This document shows positions 6,234 to 13,883 of a stretch of DNA of 14,588 bases, piece after piece. The stretch is from Gammaproteobacteria bacterium (GTDB lineage: Bacteria; Pseudomonadota; Gammaproteobacteria; GCA-001735895): positions 1-14,588 of the forward strand of contig JAOUJX010000058.1 in NCBI GenBank assembly GCA_029882955.1, given 5' to 3'. The notes under the pieces are model-generated. The model was not told the origin of the DNA, made no database searches, and saw only the letters and a list, made by a program, of their open reading frames with translations. The position numbers and the translations under genes are program-made. Within the stretch, counting starts at the first letter, position 1, and each line of letters begins with the position of its first letter.

Positions 6234-7059
6234 TCGATCCTGCTCTACGGGCATAAATAATAAAGGCGAGCCCAACTATAATCATTGGCACCGATAATAC
6301 AATGCCCTTCGTCAACCAGTCGGTATTCAGCAAATAACCTATATGGCCATCGGGTAAACGGATAAATTCGACACTGGTTCGCGCAAGTCCGTAGACCAGC
6401 AGAAAATAACCCGATACCGTCATCACCGGCCTTTGTTTCGCCGATATGACCCACAATATTCCAAACAGCAACAGACCCTCTAACAGCATTTCATAAAGCT
6501 GCGACGGGTGCCTTGGGCTATAACACAATGGTCCGGCATAATCGGTGTAACTTTCCGGCGGGAAGCGCTCACAGGAAAGTTTCATTGCCCAGGGAACATT
6601 GCTGGGCGCACCCCATAATTCTGCGTTGATAAAATTACCCAACCTGCCTGCTGCCAACCCCAACGGTACCAGGGGCGCAATAAAATCGGTTAACTCAAAA
6701 AAACGACAGCCGAGTTTACGCCGGTAAACCTCCATAGCGACCAGCACACCAAGAAACCCGCCGTGAAATGACATCCCGCCCTGCCAGATCTTGAGCAGAT
6801 ACATCGGGTTATCGAGAAAGTGGTCAAAATTATAAAACAGAACCGAACCAAAGCGTCCACCTAGCACAACACCTATGGCACCATAAAATATCAGGTCGTC
6901 TACCTGCTGCGGCTCAATAATGCTATTTGGCTGTGATGCACGCCGCCGACCCAGCCACCAGGCTGAGGCGAAGGCGAACAGATACATGAGACCGTACCAA
7001 TGCACTTTAACCGGGCCAAGTGCCACCACTACCGGATCAATATCAGGATAAGTAATCAT
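6217..7059 (-). CDS. lgt: Phosphatidylglycerol--prolipoprotein diacylglyceryl transferase
   Basis: Lgt is an inner-membrane enzyme that transfers diacylglyceryl from phosphatidylglycerol to the lipobox cysteine of prolipoproteins. The 280-residue product is rich in membrane segments (for example WYGLMYLFAFASAWWLG, FYGAIGVVLGGRFGSVLFY and the final IVLSVPMIIVGLAFIIYA). Its signatures are SFHGG with His99 and the Lgt motif GRLGNFINAELWG at 138-150 containing the essential Arg139; RHPSQLYE and a late GRxxE-like region (ARTSVEFIR) also fit. It starts 7 nt after dgkA and overlaps thyA. Confidence 0.97.
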   Translation of the reverse strand: MITYPDIDPVVVALGPVKVHWYGLMYLFAFASAWWLGRRRASQPNSIIEPQQVDDLIFYGAIGVVLGGRFGSVLFYNFDHFLDNPMYLLKIWQGGMSFHGGFLGVLVAMEVYRRKLGCRFFELTDFIAPLVPLGLAAGRLGNFINAELWGAPSNVPWAMKLSCERFPPESYTDYAGPLCYSPRHPSQLYEMLLEGLLLFGILWVISAKQRPVMTVSGYFLLVYGLARTSVEFIRLPDGHIGYLLNTDWLTKGIVLSVPMIIVGLAFIIYARRAGSNATVS

Positions 7060-7066
7060 TCAATTA

Positions 7067-7429
7067 TCAACCGTATAAAACTAAAAACCAGACGATTACC
7101 ATGAGAGCAATTGACAGCGCGACCGCCGCCGACCCCATATCCTTGGCTCGTCCGGAAAGTTCGTGCAGCTCTGAACCAAAGCGATCAACCACCGCCTCAA
7201 TCGCCGAATTAAGAATTTCGACTATCGGTATCAGTAATACAGAAGCTACCAGCAATGCTTTTTCAACACCTGTCTCACCCAGATACAGCCCACAAGGAAT
7301 CAGCACGATACACAGCCACGCCTCCTGTCGAAAAGCCTCTTCGTGCGCATAAGCTGCGCGGATGCCCTGCCACGAATACTGACTCGCTTTGACTATGCGC
7401 GTCAGCCCTTTGTTGCCGCTGTCAGCCAT
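7067..7429 (-). CDS. dgkA: Diacylglycerol kinase (integral membrane, prokaryotic type)
   Basis: DgkA phosphorylates diacylglycerol to phosphatidic acid in the inner membrane, recycling lipid by-products. The 120-residue protein has an amphipathic N-terminal helix (HEEAFRQEAW) and three membrane segments around 37-50, 58-75 and 100-119. Catalytic residues are in place: Glu71 and Asn74 in EILNSAIEAVVDR, Glu78 in the same helix, and Asp97 in the AKDMGSAAV motif. Length and motif spacing match E. coli DgkA (122). It is 58 nt downstream of gcvH, with no convincing terminator between, and leads directly into lgt. Confidence 0.96.
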   Translation of the reverse strand: MADSGNKGLTRIVKASQYSWQGIRAAYAHEEAFRQEAWLCIVLIPCGLYLGETGVEKALLVASVLLIPIVEILNSAIEAVVDRFGSELHELSGRAKDMGSAAVALSIALMVIVWFLVLYG

Positions 7430-7487
7430 GAATATTTTTCAATTAAAACATCCCTCTCTGGGGAAAGTCTGTTTTCCTGGATAGCGC

Positions 7488-7877
7488 TTATTCGTCTTCC
7501 GCAATGCTGTCGGCATACGAATCGGCGTCGAGCAGGTTATCGACTTCGTCTGCATCTTCCATTTTTATTTTATACATCCAGCCATCACCATACGGGTCGT
7601 CATTAATGCGCTCCGGTGAATCTTCGAGCTCCGAGTTAATTTCGACAATTTCTCCCGACAAAGGTGCATAAGTATCAGAAGCCGCCTTCACCGATTCGAT
7701 AACACCGACCGAATCTCCTGCGCTAACCGAATCGCCCTCATCAGGCAATTCGACAAATACCAGGTCACCGAGTAATTCCTGGGCATGGTCAGATACGCCA
7801 ACGGTAGCGATATCATCCTCGATCAGAACCCACTCGTGTGACGACAAAAATTTTAATTCAGATGGTACATTACTCAT
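7488..7877 (-). CDS. gcvH: Glycine cleavage system H protein (lipoyl carrier)
   Basis: GcvH carries the aminomethyl group on a lipoylated lysine between GcvP, GcvT and the lipoamide dehydrogenase. From the ATG at 7877 the protein is 129 residues, the same as E. coli: MSNVPSELKF, HAQELLGDLVFVELPD, and the lipoylation site ESVKAASDTYAPLSGEIVE with Lys64. An upstream ATG at 7892 would add five residues; the chosen start has GGGAG at seven bases spacing and overlaps the end of gcvT by 8 nt. The tail is very acidic (ADSIAEDE). No gcvP follows, so the P protein must be encoded elsewhere. Confidence 0.97.
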   Translation of the reverse strand: MSNVPSELKFLSSHEWVLIEDDIATVGVSDHAQELLGDLVFVELPDEGDSVSAGDSVGVIESVKAASDTYAPLSGEIVEINSELEDSPERINDDPYGDGWMYKIKMEDADEVDNLLDADSYADSIAEDE

Positions 7878-8976
7878 TGGACATACTCCCATTAGTTACA
7901 CATGGTTCCCCCTGCCGAACAAAGGGGAATTTTACAATATCTGCTTTTAAATGTTTATTACGAACTTCAACCTCGACCTCACCGCTAACGCCTGAAGGGA
8001 TGCGAGCCAGAGCAATCGATTGACTCAGGGTTGGAGAATAACTACCCGAGGTAATCTCTCCTTCACCCTTGTCGGTTATTACTTTTAAATGATTACGTAG
8101 AACACCTTTATCTTTCAAAAGCAAGCCAACCAGCTGTTGTTTAACACCGTTCGATTTTTCCTCAAGCAAGGCCTGCTTGCCAATAAAATCCCGCTCATCC
8201 TGCATTGCCAGGGTCCAGCTTAATCCGGAGATCAACGGACTGGTGGTTTCATCCATATCGGTACCGTATAGACTCATCCCTGCTTCCAGTCGGAGCGTAT
8301 CACGGGCTCCCAGGCCACAGGGCTTTACGCCCGCATCGAGCAGTTGCTGCCAGCATTCAGCAGCCATCGCATTGGGCATCAAGAGCTCGAAACCATCCTC
8401 GCCGGTATAACCGGTACGCGCAACGAAATAATCACCTACAGTGGTACCGAAGAATCGCCCCAGACTCTCGATAACAGCACGGCTACCCTGGTCAAATAGT
8501 GATAGTGTCTTTTCTATTGCCTGCGGCCCCTGCACCGCGATCATCGCGATATCGTCACGTTCTTTTAAGCTCAAATCAGAGAAATCGCCGACATGTTGAT
8601 TTAACCATCCGATATCCTTTTCCCTGGTTGCCGAATTAATCACCACGCGATAATCGGCCCCGCCTAGCCAGTAAACGATTAAATCATCCACTATACCGCC
8701 GCTTTGATTCAGCATACAGCTATAAAGTGCTTTGCCTTCAGTGCTTAATTTGGCGATATCATTGGCTAATAAATAACGCAGATAAGCACTGGAATCGACC
8801 CCGCTGACATCGACCACAGTCATATGCGAGACGTCAAACATTCCGGCATCGGTTCGTACTATTTGATGTTCGGTAATCTGCGATCCGTAATGGATCGGCA
8901 TTTCCCATCCGGCGAAGTCGACCATTTTTGCCGATGCCTTAAGATGGGATTGGTAAAGCGGAGTTTTCTGGCTCAT
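7870..8976 (-). CDS. gcvT: Glycine cleavage system T protein (aminomethyltransferase)
   Basis: GcvT releases ammonia from the aminomethyl-lipoyl H protein and passes the one-carbon unit to tetrahydrofolate. The 368-residue product carries the family blocks: TPLYQSHLKASAKMVDFAGWEMPIHY, the FDVSHMTVVDVSG stretch, GGIVDDLIVY with the conserved aspartates at 97-98, ARTGYTGEDGFELL, and GLGARDTLRLEAGMSLYG. It is translated from ATG 8976 behind CTGAGAGAT. Its leader holds a tandem glycine riboswitch, so it should be induced by glycine. ubiI lies upstream and gcvH overlaps its end by 8 nt, as in E. coli order. Confidence 0.97.
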   Translation of the reverse strand: MSQKTPLYQSHLKASAKMVDFAGWEMPIHYGSQITEHQIVRTDAGMFDVSHMTVVDVSGVDSSAYLRYLLANDIAKLSTEGKALYSCMLNQSGGIVDDLIVYWLGGADYRVVINSATREKDIGWLNQHVGDFSDLSLKERDDIAMIAVQGPQAIEKTLSLFDQGSRAVIESLGRFFGTTVGDYFVARTGYTGEDGFELLMPNAMAAECWQQLLDAGVKPCGLGARDTLRLEAGMSLYGTDMDETTSPLISGLSWTLAMQDERDFIGKQALLEEKSNGVKQQLVGLLLKDKGVLRNHLKVITDKGEGEITSGSYSPTLSQSIALARIPSGVSGEVEVEVRNKHLKADIVKFPFVRQGEPCVTNGSMSNE

Positions 8977-9008
8977 AACACATCTCTCAGTTGTTAGTCG
9001 AAAAACCC

Positions 9009-9192
9009 CTCTGTCCGGGTACCTGAGAGATCGGGCCTCGACTTCATAAAATGGTCGGACCTTTCACCTTCGGTGGATAACATGATAGCTACCACTCTCC
9101 AGAGTCAGACAACTGCATCAGTCCCTTTTACCTGAGCGTTTCCGGGCGGTTGCGTCTTCGGTGGCCAATATTATGGCTCTCTCCTGTCGCAG
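9009..9192 (-). promoter_or_regulatory. Tandem glycine riboswitch in the gcvT leader
   Basis: The minus strand contains two copies of the gcvT-element core. Aptamer 1 (9192-9113) has CTGC/GCAG closing pairs, GGAGAG at its start, CCGAAG at 9161-9156 and CTCAGG at 9136-9131. Aptamer 2 (9104-9009) has closing CTCTG/CAGAG, GGAGAG, CCGAAG at 9073-9068, CTCTCAGG at 9029-9022 and GGACAGAG at its end. A short linker joins them. Paired aptamers of this type bind glycine and usually switch on gcv expression. Only 32 bases separate aptamer 2 from the start codon, leaving room for a translational rather than a long terminator-type platform. Confidence 0.95.
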
Positions 9193-9209
9193 TTTTAGTC
9201 TGTAGCGAT

Positions 9210-9238
9210 ACTATAATGGCAGATTGGAGGGTTTAAAA
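9210..9238 (-). promoter_or_regulatory. Promoter of the gcvT-gcvH transcript
   Basis: TTTTAA (9238-9233) and TATAGT (9215-9210) are 17 bases apart on the minus strand, immediately after the ubiI stop codon. Transcription would start near 9203, about ten bases before aptamer 1 begins, which is the expected layout for a riboswitch leader. Confidence 0.6.
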
Positions 9239-9249
9239 GCCCTAATTTA

Positions 9250-10431
9250 TCAGGCCATATTCCTCATGGCCTGCTTCATTAGCAAGCGTCGGACAACCGG
9301 ACTATTTTGCACAACCTGCATCCCCAGATCTCGAAGCTGATTTATCGCCGGATGGTCAAGCCCGTAAATCGATTTTAGGGCGCTAAAAGCGTGGGTTGCC
9401 AGAGCCGTTTCGCTCTTACGTTGACGTTCAAACTGTCGCAGTTTTTTGCTGTTCCAGGCATCCTCTAGCCCTCCGATTTTTTGCGCTAGTAGCCCAACAT
9501 CGCTAAAACCCAGATTCACCCCCTGTCCAGCCAGCGGGTGCACCCCGTGCGCAGCATCACCTAACAGTAAGACCCGATTATTCAACCAGCGCTCGCTGCT
9601 ATGCCAGGACAACGGAAAACTCTGTCGCTGACTAATGCGTTCCACGCGTCCCAGTTGACCTTCGAAGGCATCGCCAAGCGCACGACAAAAGCCGCTATCG
9701 TCCAGGCTCATCATATCATCGGCAAAGTCGTTATCGCAGGACCAGACAATCGAACTCTGGCCATTCGCCAGCGGCAAAAACGCCAGTGGCCCGGTACTTA
9801 GAAATCGTTGCCAGGCGGTAAACTGGTGGTCAAACTCGGTATTCACGTTAGCGACTATCGCCTGCTGCTGATAATCACCGCCGATCACATCGAAACCAGC
9901 CAGCTGCCGGGTGCTGGAACCACGACCATCGGCAGCAATTAATAGATCAGGCTCCAGCTCTGTGCCGGAAGCAAGGATTAGTTTCAGACACTTCTCGGAA
10001 TTTTCCTCTATCGAATCGATACGATCAGGACGAAACCATTCGATGTTCGTCCGGGCATCGCATACCGACTGTAGCGCACGCACAATCTGGTTATTCTCGA
10101 CGATGGCGCCGAGGCTCTCACGGGCCAGTTCAACACAATCAAATTCAACTCGACTGTGGCCGTACTGGTGCCAGATAAACATTTTTTCGTACTGACAAAT
10201 CCTGTTCTGATCAAGGCCTTGCCACACTCCGAGTTGTTGCAGAATCTGTTGTGAAGTAGGACTAAGCGCCGAGACCCTCAAATCATAGGCCTCATCGTCA
10301 GCTTTTGATTTCGGTTCCGATTCGGCTGGCTCAACCAGAGCAACCCGAAACCCCGTGTTCGCCAGTGCCAGCGCCGCACAGGCGCCTACCATGCCTGCAC
10401 CGGCAACGGCGATATCGAATCGCTGCGGCAT
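9250..10431 (-). CDS. ubiI: FAD-dependent ubiquinone-biosynthesis hydroxylase, UbiI type
   Basis: UbiI adds the C5 hydroxyl to the octaprenylphenol ring in ubiquinone synthesis, using FAD and O2. The 393-residue product has the UbiH/F/I family blocks: the FAD-binding GAGMVG at 11-16, LRVSALSPTSQQILQQLGVW, the ADGRGSSTR motif near 168-175, and GDAAHGVHPLAGQGVNLGFSD at 291-311. It has GDAAH where UbiH-type proteins have GNAA, and it lies between ubiH and gcvT exactly as E. coli ubiI (visC) does. It overlaps ubiH by one base (TAATG). Ring-position specificity within this family cannot be read from sequence alone, so UbiI rests partly on gene order. Confidence 0.87.
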   Translation of the reverse strand: MPQRFDIAVAGAGMVGACAALALANTGFRVALVEPAESEPKSKADDEAYDLRVSALSPTSQQILQQLGVWQGLDQNRICQYEKMFIWHQYGHSRVEFDCVELARESLGAIVENNQIVRALQSVCDARTNIEWFRPDRIDSIEENSEKCLKLILASGTELEPDLLIAADGRGSSTRQLAGFDVIGGDYQQQAIVANVNTEFDHQFTAWQRFLSTGPLAFLPLANGQSSIVWSCDNDFADDMMSLDDSGFCRALGDAFEGQLGRVERISQRQSFPLSWHSSERWLNNRVLLLGDAAHGVHPLAGQGVNLGFSDVGLLAQKIGGLEDAWNSKKLRQFERQRKSETALATHAFSALKSIYGLDHPAINQLRDLGMQVVQNSPVVRRLLMKQAMRNMA

Positions 10432-11660
10432 TACAAATGGCCTCTTAACAGGGCATTGCCACCAAAGGTCATACCCATGCCCGCCAGGGCCACCTGTGTT
10501 TTAAGCGGTGGCACTAAATCGAGAGCTGCCAGGCTGCCGGCACGAATGTGGTTTAATACCGGTAGCTGGTTGGAAAACAAACTTACCAGCCCGTCTCCCA
10601 GACGTATCACCCTGTTTTGTTCAGCTTTCCGATTTGTTTCATATTCTGCTAACAGGCTGAGCTTCGTCTCATCATCAAGATCGCTCATATTCTGCCCCCC
10701 GAGTAAATCGTATAGCGTAGCAATATCGCGCAAAGCCAGATTAAAACCCTGACCAGCAACGGGATGCAGGGCGTTCGCAGCATTCCCGATTAGCAAACAA
10801 TGTCCGCTGATTAACCGACGAGCCTGTACTCGCTGCAAATCAAAACTAAATCTTTGCCCGATGGCTTCGATATAACCCATGCGAAAACCAAAACAACGCT
10901 GCAGTTCTTCGATAAACTCGCCATCATCGAGTTGCACCAAGGCCTCTGCATCTTCGATATTGCGCGTCCACACACAGGCGTAGCGCTTACCACCAAGCGG
11001 CAATACAGCCAGCGGGCCCTGCTCGGTGAAGCGTTCGTAGGCCATTGCTTCGACAGGTTTGCTAAATTCAAGATTGGTGATGATAGCGGCCTGACCGTAA
11101 TCGACTGAATTGTGCTCAACACCCAATTGTTTGCGCGCGCTGGAATTAGCCCCATCGGCAATGATGGCAAGACTCGACAATTGCTGGTAGCGCTGACCTT
11201 CAATCTGGTAGCCTATTCGAGCTTCGTCACCGGTTTCGATTGATTCGAACCGGGCTCCGGTTAGCAACTCGATATGCTCACTAGCCTCAACCTTTTCCAG
11301 CAGGCTGGCTGCAAGCAAACGACTTTCGATAACATATCCCATCGCATCCAGCTCGAGTTCGCTGGCACTTAGCCTGGTAACGCCCCAGTGCCCCTGACTA
11401 GAGACATGAATATCGCGAATAGCAGCAGCCTGATTTCTGATCGATTGCCAGACGCCTAAACCCCTGAATATCTGTATGCTCGAATACGAAAGCGCTATGG
11501 ATCGCGCATTAAGCCCACCGCTCTCGGGATGGTGTAGGCTGGAAGCCTCGATTACCTTGATTGTTTGCCCACTACCTTGCAGCGCAAGCGCGGCGCTTAA
11601 TCCGACCAGGCCGCCTCCGACGATGGTGATATCACTATTGGCGGTCTTTATCTTGCTCAT
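10431..11660 (-). CDS. ubiH: FAD-dependent ubiquinone-biosynthesis hydroxylase, UbiH type
   Basis: UbiH hydroxylates C1 of the polyprenyl-methoxyphenol ring in ubiquinone synthesis. The 409-residue product has GGGLVG at 15-20, ARSIALSYSSIQIFRGLGVW at about 52-71, ADGANSSARKQLG near 169-180, and GNAANALHPVAGQGFNLALRD at 292-312. The GNAA form of the third FAD motif, with Asn in place of the usual Asp, is characteristic of UbiH. Its start codon abuts the pepP stop (TAAATG) and its stop overlaps the ubiI start, so pepP, ubiH and ubiI form one translationally linked unit. It and ubiI are paralogues from an old duplication. Confidence 0.92.
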   Translation of the reverse strand: MSKIKTANSDITIVGGGLVGLSAALALQGSGQTIKVIEASSLHHPESGGLNARSIALSYSSIQIFRGLGVWQSIRNQAAAIRDIHVSSQGHWGVTRLSASELELDAMGYVIESRLLAASLLEKVEASEHIELLTGARFESIETGDEARIGYQIEGQRYQQLSSLAIIADGANSSARKQLGVEHNSVDYGQAAIITNLEFSKPVEAMAYERFTEQGPLAVLPLGGKRYACVWTRNIEDAEALVQLDDGEFIEELQRCFGFRMGYIEAIGQRFSFDLQRVQARRLISGHCLLIGNAANALHPVAGQGFNLALRDIATLYDLLGGQNMSDLDDETKLSLLAEYETNRKAEQNRVIRLGDGLVSLFSNQLPVLNHIRAGSLAALDLVPPLKTQVALAGMGMTFGGNALLRGHL

Positions 11661-12965
11661 TTATCCGGCCATTAATGCTTCGATATCTGCGATCTTCTTG
11701 GGTAATGCCTCGGTGAGTACCTCGTGCCCGTCTTTGGTCACCAACACATCGTCTTCGATGCGGATGCCAATGTCCCACCATTTTCGATGCACACCTTTAC
11801 TATGCGCAGGGATATAAATACCGGGCTCGACGGTCAACGTCATGCCAGGTTCCAGTAGTCGCCACTGTTCACCAACCTTGTAGTCACCGACATCGTGCAC
11901 ATCAAGGCCCAGCCAGTGGCCGGTGCGATGCATGTAAAACTTGCGGTAGGCCTGATCCTTGATGAGTTTTTGCGGGCTGCCTTTTAACAATTTAATTTCC
12001 GCCAGTCCCTTCGTGATAACTCGTACGGCGGCATTGTGAGGGTCGTTCCAGTGGTTTCCCGGTTTCACTTTTTTGATCGCGGCCTTTTGAGCTTCGAGTA
12101 CGATTTCGTAGATTTCTCTTTGCGCGGGACTGTACTTGCCATTGACGGGAAAAGTTCGGGTAATATCTGAGGCATAACCCTGCAATTCGCTGCCGGCATC
12201 GATCAGGAGCAAATCGCCATCCTTCAGGCCGTCACTATTTTCCGTATAGTGCAGAATACAACCATTAGCACCTCCCCCAACAATCGGAGGGTAGGCGTGA
12301 TCAGCATTATTCTTGCGAAAGATATAATCGAATTCAGCCTGTATCTGAAACTCATGCTTACCAGGAACACAGGTCTGCATCGCCTGTTTATGCGCTTCGA
12401 CACTAATCGCCGCCGCCTTACGCATTAAGCGCAATTCCTCAGGACTCTTGAACAAACGCATATCATGCAAAGTATAATCGAGCGCAACGAATTCTGAAGG
12501 GACGTGCATACCAGTACGTGACTGTTCACGAATATGGCTAACCCAGCCGATGAGGCGCTTATCGAAGTCCGGATATCTACCCATGACGTTAAATATAGCG
12601 TCAGTGCCTTCGAGTAAACCCGGTAAAATATCGTCGATATCGTCGATCGGGAAAGAGTCGTCGGCACCGAAATCTGCTATCGCACCTTCCTGCCCGGCAC
12701 GACGACCGTGCCAGGTTTCCTGCTCCTGATCTTTTTCCCGGCAAAACAGGACATATTCACCGTGCTTGCGACCCGGCATTAAGACCATTACCGCGTCCGG
12801 TTCGTTAAAGCCAGTCAGGTACAGGAAGTCACTGTCCTGGCGGAAGGGAAAGTCGACACTCCGATTGCGGGTCAACTGAGAAGCTGAGGGTAATATAGCG
12901 ATGGTATTTTTGCCCATCATCTTCATCAACTGGGTGCGGCGGCGCTTAAACTCTACTGGCTTCAT
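11661..12965 (-). CDS. pepP: Xaa-Pro aminopeptidase (aminopeptidase P II)
   Basis: PepP removes an N-terminal residue when proline is second, using two Mn2+ ions in the cytoplasm. The 434-residue protein has the creatinase-like N-domain (FPFRQDSDFLYLTGFNEPDAVMVL) and a pita-bread catalytic domain with all five metal ligands at family spacing: Asp256 and Asp267 (LIDAGSELQGYASDITR), His350 (HRTGHWLGLDVHD), Glu380 (TVEPGIYIP) and Glu404 (GIRIEDD). E. coli PepP has 441 residues and the same ligand order. It follows ygfB after 23 nt and joins ubiH with no gap, the usual ygfB-pepP-ubiH operon. Its ribosome-binding site is weak, consistent with coupling to ygfB. Confidence 0.97.
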   Translation of the reverse strand: MKPVEFKRRRTQLMKMMGKNTIAILPSASQLTRNRSVDFPFRQDSDFLYLTGFNEPDAVMVLMPGRKHGEYVLFCREKDQEQETWHGRRAGQEGAIADFGADDSFPIDDIDDILPGLLEGTDAIFNVMGRYPDFDKRLIGWVSHIREQSRTGMHVPSEFVALDYTLHDMRLFKSPEELRLMRKAAAISVEAHKQAMQTCVPGKHEFQIQAEFDYIFRKNNADHAYPPIVGGGANGCILHYTENSDGLKDGDLLLIDAGSELQGYASDITRTFPVNGKYSPAQREIYEIVLEAQKAAIKKVKPGNHWNDPHNAAVRVITKGLAEIKLLKGSPQKLIKDQAYRKFYMHRTGHWLGLDVHDVGDYKVGEQWRLLEPGMTLTVEPGIYIPAHSKGVHRKWWDIGIRIEDDVLVTKDGHEVLTEALPKKIADIEALMAG

Positions 12966-12988
12966 TTTATACTCTAAACTAAACTTTT

Positions 12989-13531
12989 TTACTGTAACTG
13001 AGGGGCTGGCATGACTGGATTAACAGCTTCGTTTAATGTCAACACGGATAAACGTACATGCTCGGCTATTTCCACGAACTGCTGTTCTGCTTCTTCGGAC
13101 TCATCTTCCTGATGGCTGAGCTTACTGATTTCGAGCAGGTCTGACAAACACTCCTCGGATAATTCGTCGAGGCCCCCTTTTTTAGCCAGTCCGGTCACAC
13201 CCACCGCATAGAGAAAGCCCTGACACCAGCTCGACAGGCCGAGCAAACGAGTACCAAAATCCTCGGATTCGTCGGGCAATAACAGCTCGAAAGACATGTC
13301 TGCGGTGTTCATCTGCTCCCGAGTATCCCCGAATAGCTGTTTCAGCAACTTTAGTTGCTCCGCAGCAAGCACATCACTACCATCCGGCAGGTCTTCGAGT
13401 GTATGTTTTAACCAGGTAGCCATATCGGACCTGTCGAGTAATAACCCGCATAACGTGCCATGTGTTTCGGTCGCATCGACATTGGAACCCAACTTATTTA
13501 GCGCCATTTGCACGGTATCGAAATCGAGCAT
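12989..13531 (-). CDS. ygfB: YgfB/UPF0149 family protein
   Basis: The 180-residue acidic, helical protein matches the YgfB (UPF0149) family: an N-terminal ETHGTLCGLL block at 22-31, a middle region with SFELLLPDESEDFGTRLLGLSSWCQGFLYAVGVTG around 80-114 (the W-x-x-GFL signature), and an acidic stretch HQEDESEEAEQQF. It is the first gene of the pepP-ubiH-ubiI operon, as in E. coli and Pseudomonas. Biochemical function is not settled; the Pseudomonas homologue has been reported to affect beta-lactam resistance by acting on a transcription antiterminator pathway. A TTATAC -10-like element (13556-13551) lies 20 bases before the ATG without a clear -35. The start has no strong ribosome-binding site. 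Confidence 0.9.
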   Translation of the reverse strand: MLDFDTVQMALNKLGSNVDATETHGTLCGLLLDRSDMATWLKHTLEDLPDGSDVLAAEQLKLLKQLFGDTREQMNTADMSFELLLPDESEDFGTRLLGLSSWCQGFLYAVGVTGLAKKGGLDELSEECLSDLLEISKLSHQEDESEEAEQQFVEIAEHVRLSVLTLNEAVNPVMPAPQLQ

Positions 13532-13617
13532 TGTAGAAATACCACAGTTTTGTATAATTTTTCTATTCTAACACTCGCTGGGTTAGGTAAAAAACACCTA
13601 TTAGAGGCTAACACCAG

Positions 13618-13646
13618 TTGACTGAAATCGGTTTAAGCACGATGAT
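13618..13646 (+). promoter_or_regulatory. Candidate promoter for the zapB-like/zapA transcript
   Basis: TTGACT (13618-13623, five of six consensus) and GATGAT (13641-13646, four of six) are 17 bases apart. The predicted start lies within a few bases of the ATG at 13653, which would make the mRNA leaderless. It shares the 121-base divergent spacer 13532-13652 with ygfB; no other feature was seen there. Confidence 0.4.
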
Positions 13647-13652
13647 TATCTT

Positions 13653-13883
13653 ATGGATTCAAATAATACTGAATATACTGAGACTGACCTCCAACAACTC
13701 GAACAGAGAATCGACGAGTTAATCGATACTATGGGGTTATTGAAGAACGAGAACACCAATCTTCGTCAACAAAAAGATAAACTGGTTACTGAACGCTCAC
13801 AGCTCATTGAAAAGACCGAACTGGCGAGAAACCGGGTTGAGGCCATGATTTCACGTTTAAGATCACTCGAGTTAGGTTCATGA
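13653..13883 (+). CDS. Small coiled-coil protein of the ZapB-like/TIGR02449 type
   Basis: The 76-residue product is almost entirely a coiled coil with leucines in heptad positions (DLQQLEQRIDELIDTMGLL, then NLRQQKDKLVTERSQLIEKT and a final RVEAMISRLRSLEL). Small proteins of this kind are found next to zapA in many gammaproteobacteria, where they are annotated TIGR02449 or ZapB-like and are thought to work at the division ring. The gene overlaps zapA by 4 nt (ATGA), supporting joint function. The ATG at 13653 has no clear ribosome-binding site. The division role is inferred from position and coiled-coil form. Confidence 0.83.
   Translation: MDSNNTEYTETDLQQLEQRIDELIDTMGLLKNENTNLRQQKDKLVTERSQLIEKTELARNRVEAMISRLRSLELGS

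Noticed and set aside
6234..6275. Longer thyA start at 6275
   Set aside because: Would add 14 residues not found in thymidylate synthases; the ATG at 6233 gives exactly 264 residues with Cys146 in register.
7441..7480. Hairpin between gcvH and dgkA as a terminator
   Set aside because: Only a five-base GGAAA/TTTCC stem can be drawn, with mismatches outside it and no adjacent T-run.
9239..9262. Terminator at the end of ubiI
   Set aside because: The apparent GGCCT/AGGGC repeat pairs over only three bases.
10456..10752. Plus-strand ORF of 98 codons
   Set aside because: Lies wholly antisense within ubiH, whose protein is clearly conserved; the translated product has no recognisable feature.
11476..11817. 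Plus-strand ORF of 113 codons
   Set aside because: Antisense to the ubiH/pepP junction, where both proteins are intact and conserved.
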